Assembly: GCA_020439285.1 (NCBI GenBank)
Contig: JAGQSZ010000005.1
Location: 1-38,511 of the forward strand
Source: Microthrixaceae bacterium
GTDB taxonomy: Bacteria; Actinomycetota; Acidimicrobiia; Acidimicrobiales; Microtrichaceae
Reading direction: 5' to 3'
Length of the DNA stretch: 38,511 nucleotides
Part shown: piece after piece, positions 23,649 through 32,114 of the stretch
Position numbering within the stretch: position 1 is the stretch's first letter
Layout of the letters: every line of letters begins with the position of its first letter
Notes under the pieces: generated by a model
The model's database searches: none
What the model saw: the letters and a program-made list of their open reading frames with translations, nothing else
What the model was told of the DNA's origin: nothing
Program-made: the position numbers and the translations under genes

Positions 23649-24533
23649 ATGCGGGACTTCCTCCAAGTGCTTCTCGTTGGCATAGGCGATGGTGCTATCT
23701 ACGCGATGTTGGGTCTCGGTCTAGTGGTGATCTACAGATCAACTGGCGTACTCAACTTTGCCCAAGGCGAGCTCGCCATGTTCTCGACATTCTTGGTCTG
23801 GACGATCTGGGACGTTGGGGCTCCGATGTGGCTTGCAGTGCTGCTTGGAATGGTCGGCGGGTTCATCGTGGGCGCATTGGTCCATGAAGCGTTCGTTCGT
23901 CCGGTGGGTGATCCCCACCAGAAGCCTCTTGCGGTGGTGATCGTCACCATCGGACTCTTCTTGGGCATCAACGGTTTGGCCCAGGTGATCTGGGGCGCCA
24001 CTGACAAGGTGCTCGAACCGCTCTTCGGGTCTTCCCAGATCACAATCGCGGGCGTCGCGATCCAGTGGCAGAAGATCGGTGCTGTGGCTTCATTGGCGGC
24101 GGTGGCCTTTGTGTTCTACATCTTGTTCCAGAAGACCAAACTCGGGCTTGCGATGCGTGCTGTGGCCTCCAACTCGGAGTCGGCAGGGTTGGTCGGAATC
24201 CCGGTCTTGCGACTGCTGATGCTGGGATGGGGATTCGCCGCTGCGGTCGGCACGCTTGCCGGTGTGCTCACCGCCCCCAGCCTGGGGCTAAGTCCGAGGC
24301 TGATGCAGCTCACCCTGATATTCGCCTTTGCTGCAATCACCCTCGGTGGGTTTGATTCGTTGATCGGTGCGATCGTCGGCGGTCTCACCGTGGGGATCTT
24401 GTCATCGACGTTGCCCAGGTATGTGAGCGCGTTCGAAAAGATGCCACTGGCTCCCGCGTTCATTCTGATCTTGTTGGTGCTGCTCATCCGGCCCCAAGGT
24501 CTGTTCGGGTCCAAGGACGTGTCGCGAGTATGA
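23649..24533 (+). CDS. livH: HAAT-family ABC transporter permease LivH-like
   Basis: This 294-residue membrane subunit has about eight helices. Family features are the N-terminal GIGDGAIYAMLGLGLVVIYRSTGVLNFAQGELAMFS and the cytoplasmic coupling loop KLGLAMRAVASNSESAGLVGIPV. The end has the GGFDSLIGAIVGGLTVGI segment and a final LIRPQGLFG motif. The N-FAQGE motif is nearly universal in LivH proteins. AAAGGGA precedes the ATG and the stop overlaps the livM start (ATGA). Confidence 0.94.
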   Translation: MRDFLQVLLVGIGDGAIYAMLGLGLVVIYRSTGVLNFAQGELAMFSTFLVWTIWDVGAPMWLAVLLGMVGGFIVGALVHEAFVRPVGDPHQKPLAVVIVTIGLFLGINGLAQVIWGATDKVLEPLFGSSQITIAGVAIQWQKIGAVASLAAVAFVFYILFQKTKLGLAMRAVASNSESAGLVGIPVLRLLMLGWGFAAAVGTLAGVLTAPSLGLSPRLMQLTLIFAFAAITLGGFDSLIGAIVGGLTVGILSSTLPRYVSAFEKMPLAPAFILILLVLLIRPQGLFGSKDVSRV

Positions 24534-25642
24534 CGGCGAACGAGGGGGAAGAGACGATCGTGAGCGACGGGAATACGAACGACACGGGCGTGACACCTGC
24601 GCCGAACAAGAAGCTCCCTGCGCCCACTATCGCACTGTGGGTGGTCGTGGCAGTGGTCGCTGTCGGACTGCCATTTCAATTGGCGCCGTTCCGAGTGGAC
24701 CAGATGAGTTCATGGTTGACGCTCGCAATTGCGGCGATGGGGCTAAATCTGTTGACCGGGTACAACGGCCAAATTTCGGTCGGTCATGGCGCCTTGTACG
24801 GGTTGGGTGCGTATACCGCCGGGCTTCTCGTCGCCAAGGCCAATGTGCCCTTGCTTGTCGCAGTGCTCGCAGCTGGGGCGGTCTGTTTCGTGGCCGGTGT
24901 GGTTATCGGCCTGCCAGCACTACGTATCAAAGGCCTCTACTTGGCCCTGGTAACGCTTGCGGTCGCAACATTGTTTCCTCTAGCAGTCGAACAGTTCAGT
25001 TCACTAACTGGGGGCAACCAAGGTCTAGAGATCCGCACCGAGCAGATGTACCGCGGCTCGATGCGACCACGTCCGGTCAAGTTCGCCTCGCCATTTGAAG
25101 GTCTGGCCAATGACCAGTGGAAGTACCTGGTTTTCCTGGCGGTGACCGCAGTGTGCTTCTTGTTGACTCGTAACTTGATCAAGAGCCGGATCGGGCGTGC
25201 GATGGTGGCAATAAGGGACAACGAGACGGCCGCTGCTGTTTCGGGGATTCCAGTTGCGCGGACCAAGATCTATACCTTCGGTGTGGGTTCGGCTCTGGCA
25301 GGGATCGCCGGTGGGTTGATGGCGCTGAACCTTGGGACCATCTATCCGAGTTCGTTCACGATTTCGGTTTCGATCTACTTCTTGGTTGCAGTCGTTATCG
25401 GCGGTTCGGCCACGATCGCCGGTCCGATTATCGGCGCGCTCATCTACGGGGCGTTCAATGACGTTCTGATTCCGGAGTTGCCAAACCAATTGCAGCCAGC
25501 GAGCGCAGTGATACTTGGCGGCCTGTTGATCGTGCAGGTATTGATCGCGCCTGGTGGTGTCGTCGGGTCGTTCAAGCTAGCTGGATCAAAACTGGCGCTC
25601 AGGAAGGCGCGCGCAGCGGTCGATAACAGCGCTGCTGTGTGA
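24530..25642 (+). CDS. livM: HAAT-family ABC transporter permease LivM-like
   Basis: This 370-residue second permease has a ~30-residue polar N-terminus (rich in Asn/Thr/Glu) before the first helix, then about nine to ten helices. LivM signatures are LAIAAMGLNLLTGYNGQISVGHGALYGLGAYTAG, LRIKGLYLALVTLAVATLFPL and SRIGRAMVAIRDNETAAAVSGIPVARTKIYTFGV. The final section has VVIGGSATIAGPIIGALIYG. The start at ATG 24530 overlaps livH; an internal start could shorten the polar N-terminus. The periplasmic loop around 165-185 is family-typical. Confidence 0.93.
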   Translation: MTANEGEETIVSDGNTNDTGVTPAPNKKLPAPTIALWVVVAVVAVGLPFQLAPFRVDQMSSWLTLAIAAMGLNLLTGYNGQISVGHGALYGLGAYTAGLLVAKANVPLLVAVLAAGAVCFVAGVVIGLPALRIKGLYLALVTLAVATLFPLAVEQFSSLTGGNQGLEIRTEQMYRGSMRPRPVKFASPFEGLANDQWKYLVFLAVTAVCFLLTRNLIKSRIGRAMVAIRDNETAAAVSGIPVARTKIYTFGVGSALAGIAGGLMALNLGTIYPSSFTISVSIYFLVAVVIGGSATIAGPIIGALIYGAFNDVLIPELPNQLQPASAVILGGLLIVQVLIAPGGVVGSFKLAGSKLALRKARAAVDNSAAV

Positions 25643-25719
25643 TGCCAAGCAGTGGAATTCCCTCCGCAGGGAGTTTCTACAGCCTAAGGTTCCGACAAAT
25701 CCCCAACAGGAGGAATGTG

Positions 25720-27078
25720 ATGAAACACAAGTGGAAGGTTGCGGCGGCGAGTTTGCTTGCTGTCTCAATGGCCATGACGGGTTGCAGTAGTCGTGACGAC
25801 GGGTCCTCCGACGGTGACAAGAACCAGGGCAGTGATACCACTGCTGGTGAAGCATCGGGCGCGTTCATCAATCCTGATGAGGACTGTGACGACTATCAGG
25901 GCACCCAAGGTGTCGAGGGTGACACGATCAAGATCGGTACGATCAGGCCCGCTCCGGGCACCCCGAACTACGGCATATATGACAACGTGACCCGTGGTGC
26001 CGAGGCCTACTTCAACGCTGCGAACGCAGCGGGTGGTGTCGAGGCTGGTGACGGCAAGAAATACAAGATCGAACTCATCAAGAAAGATGATGCATACGAT
26101 CCGGCCAAGACCCCGGCTGTCGCTCGTGAACTCGTCGAGCAAGACGGTGTGTTCGCGATTGTCGGACAGGTCGGTACTGAGCCTGCCAAGGCAATCCGTG
26201 ACTACATGAACGAAAAGTGCGTTCCCAACATCGGATTGGCTACGGGGTCGAGCGAGTGGGGTAAGGCGAACGAGTACCCGTGGTACATCGCAGCTCTTCC
26301 TGCGTACGCGACAGAGGCCCACGCTTGGGTTAACTATCTGAAGACTGCAGCCCCGAACGCGAAGGTCGCATTGCTCTATCAGAACGATGACTTCGGCGAG
26401 GCCTACAAAGGATCCTTCGAGCGTGAGATCGAGGGAACTGATATCAAGATCGTCGCCACTGAGAGCTTCAACGCCATCGGTAACCTTTCACCGGAGGCTC
26501 AGGTTGTCGCCCTGTCCCAGAAGAGCGCAGATGTCTTCATCGTCGGAATCGGCGGAAGTGCATGCCCCAAGGCGTTGTCATTCATACCGGACACCTGGAA
26601 GCCGATGACCTTCATTTCAGTAACCTGCGGGGCGAAGATCGCCATGCTGTTGTCTGGTGGACACGACCAAGGCGTGTACCTCGCTCAGGCCACCTACGAT
26701 CCAGCAGACCCCGCTGACGCCGATCAGCCGTCCATCGTGGAATTCAGGGAGCAGGGCAAGATCGGTGGACTCAGCGATGATGACATCTCGAATGGTCTTG
26801 CAGCGCCAGGCTGGGGTTTTGCATCTCTGTTTGCCCTCGGCCTCAAGGAAGCCAAGACAGTTGATCGGGCATCGGTCATGAACGCTCTGTTCTCGCTGAA
26901 GGACGCACAGTTCGGAATGCTGCGCGAGGGAATCACCATCAACACCGATGGAGCCAAGGACCCGTGGGTCGTTGAAGGTTTCCGGATCTCACAACGTGAG
27001 GGCGAAGGATGGGTCGAAAAGGCACCGGTCGAGAACTGGGAAGGGCAGTCGAACAAGTTTGCCGACCTGAAAGACTGA
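25720..27078 (+). CDS. HAAT-family substrate-binding lipoprotein (Peripla_BP_6)
   Basis: This 452-residue lipoprotein has a signal peptide with lipobox MTGC (Cys22), then a ~40-residue Asp/Ser/Gly-rich linker. The type-I periplasmic binding fold follows with TIKIGTIRPAPGTPNYGIYDNVTRGAEAYFNAANAAGGV, the central KDDAYDPAKTPAVARELVEQDGVFAIVGQVGTEPA, and VALLYQNDDFGEAYKGSFE. It captures the solute for LivFGHM. The start is fixed by AGGAGG (25708-25713) seven bases before ATG 25720; an upstream frame from 25639 overlaps livM and lacks a signal peptide. The 77-base gap after livM and strong ribosome site suggest higher expression than the upstream genes. Substrate unknown. Confidence 0.92.
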   Translation: MKHKWKVAAASLLAVSMAMTGCSSRDDGSSDGDKNQGSDTTAGEASGAFINPDEDCDDYQGTQGVEGDTIKIGTIRPAPGTPNYGIYDNVTRGAEAYFNAANAAGGVEAGDGKKYKIELIKKDDAYDPAKTPAVARELVEQDGVFAIVGQVGTEPAKAIRDYMNEKCVPNIGLATGSSEWGKANEYPWYIAALPAYATEAHAWVNYLKTAAPNAKVALLYQNDDFGEAYKGSFEREIEGTDIKIVATESFNAIGNLSPEAQVVALSQKSADVFIVGIGGSACPKALSFIPDTWKPMTFISVTCGAKIAMLLSGGHDQGVYLAQATYDPADPADADQPSIVEFREQGKIGGLSDDDISNGLAAPGWGFASLFALGLKEAKTVDRASVMNALFSLKDAQFGMLREGITINTDGAKDPWVVEGFRISQREGEGWVEKAPVENWEGQSNKFADLKD

Positions 27079-27099
27079 GCGACCAGCTTACGAATGGTT

Positions 27100-27136
27100 G
27101 AAGAAGGGAGGATCCGAATCGGATCCTCCCTTCTTC
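27100..27136. terminator. Strong bidirectional terminator
   Basis: A perfect 18-bp inverted repeat begins GAAGAAGGGAGGATCCGA (27100-27117), with its complement at 27119-27136 and one central base; in practice the hairpin has a small loop. It is the longest perfect hairpin I found in the window. It separates the liv operon from the convergent HEAT-repeat gene, whose stop is 24 bases away. Confidence 0.85.
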
Positions 27137-27159
27137 GCGTCTGGCGTCGAAGGAGAGCC

Positions 27160-27780
27160 TTAGAGGTTCTCGCCGGTCTCGATGTCGAGAAGTTCCTGGG
27201 CTGATTGTCTGACCTGAAGGTCTCTGTCTGAGGTCATCGATCGCAGCATGTCCGTTACTTCGGATCCATCGAATGCTGCGAGGGCGAGCACGGCCCGTCT
27301 GCGCACTGCCGCCTTGTCTCCACAAGCATGCACGACTGCGGGGAGTCCTGTCGGGTGGCCGATTGATCCCAGAGCGGCCGTTGCAGATTCTCTGCATAGC
27401 GAGTCGTTGTGCTCGGTCGCAACTACGCACAGAGCTTCGACCGCTTCGAGCGGAGCATCTACGCATTCGCCAAGGGCGAAAGCTGCGACTTCTACGACGG
27501 TGTCCTCGGGATCAGTCAACAGCGATAGGAGCGCAGGGAAGTACTCGGTTCGGGTCGCGGCAACCTTCAGTGCTCTTATGCGGACACTGGCAGCCTCATC
27601 AGAGAAAGCTCGTTCAAGAATCTCTTGGTTCAGATAGCCCGTGCGTTCGAGTGCCCCGAGCGCAACGCAGCGGATCTCGGGCTCGGAATGAGCCATCGCA
27701 TCAAGCACAGTTGTGTAGTCACCGCGGTGTCCCGCTGTCACTACAGCTCTGCGCAGATTGGCGATTGAAACCTGATTCAA
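27160..27780 (-). CDS. HEAT-repeat protein with TTG start
   Basis: This 206-residue helical-repeat protein has repeated ~31-residue units, each with a pattern like V-x-x-x-A-x-x-ALG: EIRCVALGALERTG, ASVRIRALKVAAT, TVVEVAAFALGEC, LCRESATAALGSIG, AVRRRAVLALAAF and LQVRQSAQELLDI. About six repeats form a curved scaffold likely used for protein contacts. There is no signal peptide or catalytic motif. No ATG or GTG suits the N-terminus; TTG 27780 follows AGAGGA at 8 nt and gives a complete repeat array. Its partner is unknown and it appears monocistronic. Confidence 0.78.
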   Translation of the reverse strand: MNQVSIANLRRAVVTAGHRGDYTTVLDAMAHSEPEIRCVALGALERTGYLNQEILERAFSDEAASVRIRALKVAATRTEYFPALLSLLTDPEDTVVEVAAFALGECVDAPLEAVEALCVVATEHNDSLCRESATAALGSIGHPTGLPAVVHACGDKAAVRRRAVLALAAFDGSEVTDMLRSMTSDRDLQVRQSAQELLDIETGENL

Positions 27781-27860
27781 AGAAATCTTCCTCTATCTAA
27801 GCTTTTCGATCCACGCGCGTTCTACACTGCCTTGCGCGCAAGTACAAGAAGGGGGCGCCA

Positions 27861-28322
27861 GTGTCGCATCACATGGTTATCTTCGAGAATCGAGACGGTC
27901 ATCCTGGTTACAACCAGTTCGATTCGGTCGAGTCCGCAGTCAGCTTCGTTGAAGACCTGCGAAACAATCAGGGGATTGACAAGTTCCAGATCTTCGAACT
28001 CAAAGAAGTGAAGTTCGAACTCAAGACCTATTACAGGGTTCAACTGCAAGCACTGAACCCCGGCGCACCGTCCAAGCCGGCAGCAGGTCAGCAAGCCCCG
28101 GCAGCACAGCCAGCCGCCGCTGCTCAACCTGCCCCAAAGCCTGCGGCTGAGACGGCTGCTCCCGCTCCTGCAGCGCCTCCTCAGGCCGCTCCACCCAAAG
28201 CTGAACCGACCCCGGCCGCCGCTGCGCCGACGCCACAGAGTGGCGCTGCAGCCCCGGTTCCCCCAGCCGACCAGCCAAGCGAAGATGATCAGCCGGCTAG
28301 GCGAGGTCTGTTCGGCCGCTGA
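27861..28322 (+). CDS. Hypothetical protein with Ala/Pro-rich tail
   Basis: I do not recognise this 153-residue protein. The first ~70 residues look like a small folded domain (HHMVIFENRDGHPGYNQFDSVESAVSFVEDLRNNQG then DKFQIFELKEVKFELKTYYRVQL), possibly alternating strands and helices. Residues ~72-135 are low-complexity Ala/Pro/Gln. The end DDQPARRGLFGR is a short basic-aromatic tag, a form often seen at the end of disordered tails. GTG 27861 follows a purine-rich AAGAAGGGGG sequence; ATG 27873 is possible. It is a single gene closed by a clear terminator. A role in protein contacts through the tail is inference. Confidence 0.72.
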   Translation: MSHHMVIFENRDGHPGYNQFDSVESAVSFVEDLRNNQGIDKFQIFELKEVKFELKTYYRVQLQALNPGAPSKPAAGQQAPAAQPAAAAQPAPKPAAETAAPAPAAPPQAAPPKAEPTPAAAAPTPQSGAAAPVPPADQPSEDDQPARRGLFGR

Positions 28323-28343
28323 GGCTTGACTCCAAATCCAGAG

Positions 28344-28386
28344 GCTGTGGCCCGCTCGATTCGTCGGTCGGGCCACAGCGCTTTTT
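28344..28386 (+). terminator. Rho-independent terminator
   Basis: An 11-bp stem (28344-28354 with 28369-28379, starting GCTGTGGCCCG) and 14-nt loop are followed by TTTTT (28382-28386). It lies 22 bases after the stop of the Ala/Pro-rich protein gene. Confidence 0.85.
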
Positions 28387-28427
28387 GATCTTGCGATCGA
28401 CAATCCGAGGGACGTCGTAGGCGGTGT

Positions 28428-28727
28428 TCAGGCGAATAGAGCGACCGCTAGCACCAACACTGCACTGATAACGGCGCCGATGCATGCAGCGACGCTCAAC
28501 ACGATGGCCAACAGGATCACGGTGGAGCGAATCCTTCGGCCAAGCCCTACGCGTACATCGGACGACGCCTCGAAACGTGACGGGACCGGCGATGATTCCT
28601 GAGCCCGTTGGAGGGGGCGACTGTCAACAGCAACGCTTTGTCGGGCAGGATCTAACCGGAACAGGGTCAGCCAAGTGCCAGCGGCGCCAGCTGTTACAAC
28701 GAGTAGTCCGATTAATAGAGCAGTCAT
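28428..28727 (-). CDS. Small two-helix membrane protein
   Basis: This unrecognised 99-residue protein has a first membrane helix at residues ~2-24 (ALLIGLLVVTAGAAGTWLTLF), a polar loop (~25-68, Arg/Ser-rich), and a second helix near the C-terminus (STVILLAIVLSVAACIGAVISAVLVLAVALF). The loop carries PLQRAQESSPVPSRFEASSDVRVGLGRR. The ATG 28727 and the ATG of the divergent Lon-like gene share the palindrome CATG. The frame continues to 28793, which would overlap that gene more. It is convergent with the terminator-closed gene to its left. No function can be assigned. Confidence 0.55.
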   Translation of the reverse strand: MTALLIGLLVVTAGAAGTWLTLFRLDPARQSVAVDSRPLQRAQESSPVPSRFEASSDVRVGLGRRIRSTVILLAIVLSVAACIGAVISAVLVLAVALFA

Positions 28728-29895
28728 GACCGAGCACAGCGTACCCATCAATGAGCCTGATCTGGAGACAGAGGTTGATTCCCCTGTGGACACCGATCAA
28801 CCAGAACCTCAGCCACAGAGTCGAGCCCGTCGACGCAGGTTGTGGTGGTCGGCCGCCGGTGGGCTCGTGGTTGGCGCGGCGATCATTGCTGCGCTGTTCC
28901 TGATTCAGCTTCCCTACTTTGTCATTCAACCTGGGTCGGTAACGCCCGCGGAGCAACGGGTCGAGATCGAGGGGGCCAGGAGTTTCGACACAGATGGCAG
29001 GGTCTTGTTCGTCACGGTGTTCATAAACCGTGCGACACCCGCGTTGATGATCAGGTCCTGGCTCGATGACTCTGTCGAGGTTCGGAGCAAAGAGGAGATG
29101 TATCCCGAGGGCGACGAAGACGAGTCCCGACGCGAGAACGTGGTTCTCATGGACACCTCCAAGATCGTTGCTGAGAAGGTGGCCCTCACGTATCTCGGAT
29201 TGCCCGCAGAGTTTTCCGGTGAGGGCGCGCTGGTCGCGGGATTGGTCAAATCGAGTCCATCAAAAGGAGTGCTCGAAGCCGGCGACGTGCTCGTCGAGGT
29301 AGATGACGATCCAGTCAAGATGCCAGATGATATTGGACCTGCTCTTGAGGACCGCAGACCGGGCGACACGGTTGGTCTGGTTGTGGAACGAAGGTCTGAA
29401 AACGCCGCTGCATCAGGATCGTCAGCTCAAGCGAAGCCAAAGCGTCGGCGCCTGGAGTTGGCATTGGGAGCAGACCCCAAGGATCCCGATCGTCCAGTTC
29501 TGGGTATATACGTCGAGCCCTATGCACTGTCAGTGAATTCCGACATCAAAGTGGCTGTTGACTCTGGTGACGTGACTGGTCCTTCCGCAGGTTTGGCGTG
29601 GACCCTAGCGATTATTGATCGTCTGACCCCTGAGTCCCTCACTGATGGCAAGCGGGTGGCCGTTACGGGCGAGATTCATGCCGATGGCAGCGTTGGAGCC
29701 GTCGGCGGCACGCCTCAGAAGGTCGCAGCGGTCAAGCGGGCGGGAATCAAAGTGTTTCTGTATCCCAAAGCGACACCCGACGCCGACAAGCGCGCGATCG
29801 AGCGAATCGCAGGCGACGACATGAAGACCTATGCGGTCGGAACCGTCGATGAGGCTGTGAAGGTGCTCGCTCCTGATGGAGTACACAGGCCCTGA
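28726..29895 (+). CDS. Membrane-anchored PDZ/Lon-like (S16) protease, YlbL type
   Basis: This 389-residue protein has an acidic cytoplasmic N-terminus (1-33), one membrane helix (~41-63), and an extracytoplasmic region beginning YFVIQPGSVTPAEQRVEI. A PDZ domain lies at ~150-220 (LVAGLVKSSPSKGVLEAGDVLVEVDDDPV). The C-terminal Lon-type catalytic domain has Ser287 in TGPSAGLAWTLAIID and Lys332 in GGTPQKVAAVK. The Ser-Lys dyad is complete, with 44 residues between as in Lon. YlbL-like proteins are widespread in Firmicutes and Actinobacteria and act at the membrane. ATG 28726 is chosen; ATG-like starts further upstream overlap the divergent gene. The DivIVA-like gene follows after 65 bases. Confidence 0.92.
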   Translation: MTEHSVPINEPDLETEVDSPVDTDQPEPQPQSRARRRRLWWSAAGGLVVGAAIIAALFLIQLPYFVIQPGSVTPAEQRVEIEGARSFDTDGRVLFVTVFINRATPALMIRSWLDDSVEVRSKEEMYPEGDEDESRRENVVLMDTSKIVAEKVALTYLGLPAEFSGEGALVAGLVKSSPSKGVLEAGDVLVEVDDDPVKMPDDIGPALEDRRPGDTVGLVVERRSENAAASGSSAQAKPKRRRLELALGADPKDPDRPVLGIYVEPYALSVNSDIKVAVDSGDVTGPSAGLAWTLAIIDRLTPESLTDGKRVAVTGEIHADGSVGAVGGTPQKVAAVKRAGIKVFLYPKATPDADKRAIERIAGDDMKTYAVGTVDEAVKVLAPDGVHRP

Positions 29896-29948
29896 CCGCC
29901 GGCTGTAATTGCTGTCCGACCTTCCGCCACCTGGACGTTGCGGGACCG

Positions 29949-29954
29949 TAGCAT
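29949..29954 (+). promoter_or_regulatory. Leaderless-type -10 (TAGCAT) of the DivIVA/MuF-like gene
   Basis: TAGCAT is followed by exactly six bases and ATG 29961, with no ribosome site between. Confidence 0.5.
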
Positions 29955-29960
29955 CTGGAC

Positions 29961-32105
29961 ATGGTCGACTCGCTTCCTGAACCGCCAGATCTCGATCCAG
30001 CTTCTTTGGCCAGCGGGAACTTCACCCGGTCGCGCAGGGGATTTGAACCGATTGAGGTCAATCAATCTTTGGGCAAGGCTGCTGATGCATTGCGGACATG
30101 GAGTTTGCGCGACAAGGCGTTGGTGCATCGCATAGAAGAACTCGAAGCAGAACTGATCGAAGCCAGAAAGCTCGACGAGGGCAGAATCGCATCAGTCCTT
30201 GGTGAGGAGACCGCTCGAGTCATAAGCGCGGCAAGGGAGGCAGCAGCCGAGATCCGCTCCAAGGCCGAGGAGCATGCAGCGCGGGTGATAAGGGAGTCGG
30301 AAGACACCGCCACGGCGAGTGCGAACGCTCTCAAAGCTGAGGCTGAGACGCTGCGTGCCGAGGCGGAATCGCTCCACGAGCAAGCGACTCGCGAATACGC
30401 AACGAAGCTCGACGAAGCCCAGCAGCTCCATGACGACCTGGTGAACGACGCCCAGCAACGTCATGATGAACTAGTTGAGGCTGGGGCGCGTGTCCTGAGC
30501 GAACGCACGACCGAAGCCGAAGAACATGCCCAGAAGGTCACAGAGCAGGCCAGGGTCGAGGGCCGTGACATGGTCGCTGAGGCCAAGGCCGTCCGCGATC
30601 GCATCTTGGCCGATCTGGCTGAACGTAGACGTGCTGCCAGGCGTCAGATAGAGGGAGCCATTGTCGGACGTGATCGTGTCATAGAGGTCATGCGACAAGC
30701 TGGCGCGAATTTGGAATCGGTCATAGCTGACCTCGGTGAGGCCGAGGATGCTGCAAGGGATTCTGTGAGTGACGCCGTATTGTCGCTGACTGATGACTCC
30801 GAGGAGTTCCTCTCTGGTTTGGATCTGACCGAACCCAGTATTGAAACCGGCGACCTTCTGGCTGTTCCGGTTGCTTCCAAGTCGACCGACGAGCCTGACT
30901 CTGACTCCGATGCTGGCCACAGCGGCAACGTCGACGATGAGGCGGTATCAACTGAGCTTGAATCGATCGATGTTCAGGTGGCGAATGCCGACGAGGCTGA
31001 TGAGAGCGCAGATGATGGAGATGCCGTTGACGTTGCTGTGGCTGCAGTAGCAGAGGAAGCGGCCCCAGACGCGGTCACCAAAGACGAGCCCGAGGCGATT
31101 GAAGCTCAAGTTGCTGACAGCGAACCAGCCGAGGCGGAGCCTGCAGCAGCTGACGAAGCGAGTGCCCCCGATGTGTCCGCTACGAGTGGCGATGATGGAT
31201 CTGGAGCCACAGTCCATGATCTGTTCGCGAAGATCCGGGCGCAGGGATTAGATGACACTGGGGAGTCTGATGAAATCGATGACGATGAGCTCGACGATAC
31301 GGATCAGGAACTCGCTGGTAGTGAGGCCCAGGTCATTGATCTGAGCGAAAACGTCGATGATGTCGATGGTGAGGAGGAAGATCCCGAGATCGCTGCTGAA
31401 CTCGACGAGATGTCTCAGGTTGCCCTGTTGCTCGACTCCCGGGATGACCTGTTGGTTCCGGTTGAACGACAGATGCTGCGTTCACTGCGACGGCTGGCTT
31501 CAGATGAACAAAACGAGGTGCTCGACCAGCTTCGACGCCATAAGCGGGGCCGCCCAGAGATAGACGTGGTGGTGCCTTCGAGCGAGACGATGCTAGAGAA
31601 CTTCAGCTCCGGAGTACTCGATGATTTCTCGGCTGCGATCGAAGCTGGCTACACCTTCTGGGGCAAGGTGGGAGGTGCCTCTGCATCTCCGCTCTTCGAG
31701 TCCCCATCAGACGCCAAGAGTCGACTCGACGGTATCCTCAGCGAGTTCATCGCCGTGCACCGCGCTCATCTGGAGAGAGCGATGGACCAAGCAGATGAGT
31801 CCGGGGTCGATATCGAGGATCTCACTCAGAGCATCAAGGCCGTTTACCGCGACTGGCGTCAAAGCGCTCTGTCAGCGATCGCGAGTGATTTGACGATCGC
31901 CGGGTTCTCCCACGGGGAGCGAACCGCTGCAGGGCCTGGAGCTCCATGGCGATGGGTGGTCGACAACGGCGGCCTTCCGTGCGCAGATGGTGAGGACAAC
32001 GCCCTTGCAGGAGCGGTTCTCAGCGATGAGGCTTTCCCGACCGGGGACTTCGCACCACCGGCACATTCAGGTTGCCGATGCATTCTTGTTCCCGCATATA
32101 ACTAG
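29961..32105 (+). CDS. DivIVA-like coiled-coil protein fused to a MuF/gp7-like C-terminal domain
   Basis: This 714-residue protein is built of distinct parts. Residues ~20-50 (GNFTRSRRGFEPIEVNQSLGKA) look like a DivIVA-type N-terminal motif. Residues ~50-260 are a long Glu/Ala/Arg-rich coiled coil. Residues ~275-490 are very acidic low-complexity sequence. Residues ~490-660 are helical and less biased. The end (660-714) carries W-x-W-x-x-D, Cys674, a G-x-V-x-x-D segment and PPAHSGCRC with His702, Cys705 and Cys707, ending ILVP. This closely follows the terminal W..D..C....G......P.H..CRC pattern of phage Mu gpF/SPP1 gp7 minor head proteins. No other phage gene is present. The function is unknown; polar scaffold and cell-envelope roles are inferences from the coiled-coil part. 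Confidence 0.8.
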   Translation: MVDSLPEPPDLDPASLASGNFTRSRRGFEPIEVNQSLGKAADALRTWSLRDKALVHRIEELEAELIEARKLDEGRIASVLGEETARVISAAREAAAEIRSKAEEHAARVIRESEDTATASANALKAEAETLRAEAESLHEQATREYATKLDEAQQLHDDLVNDAQQRHDELVEAGARVLSERTTEAEEHAQKVTEQARVEGRDMVAEAKAVRDRILADLAERRRAARRQIEGAIVGRDRVIEVMRQAGANLESVIADLGEAEDAARDSVSDAVLSLTDDSEEFLSGLDLTEPSIETGDLLAVPVASKSTDEPDSDSDAGHSGNVDDEAVSTELESIDVQVANADEADESADDGDAVDVAVAAVAEEAAPDAVTKDEPEAIEAQVADSEPAEAEPAAADEASAPDVSATSGDDGSGATVHDLFAKIRAQGLDDTGESDEIDDDELDDTDQELAGSEAQVIDLSENVDDVDGEEEDPEIAAELDEMSQVALLLDSRDDLLVPVERQMLRSLRRLASDEQNEVLDQLRRHKRGRPEIDVVVPSSETMLENFSSGVLDDFSAAIEAGYTFWGKVGGASASPLFESPSDAKSRLDGILSEFIAVHRAHLERAMDQADESGVDIEDLTQSIKAVYRDWRQSALSAIASDLTIAGFSHGERTAAGPGAPWRWVVDNGGLPCADGEDNALAGAVLSDEAFPTGDFAPPAHSGCRCILVPAYN

Positions 32106-32108
32106 ATT
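32103..32108 (+). promoter_or_regulatory. Leaderless-type -10 (TAGATT) of UPF0182 gene
   Basis: TAGATT lies six bases before GTG 32115. Its first three bases are the stop codon of the preceding gene. Confidence 0.5.
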
Positions 32109-32114
32109 TGCCCG

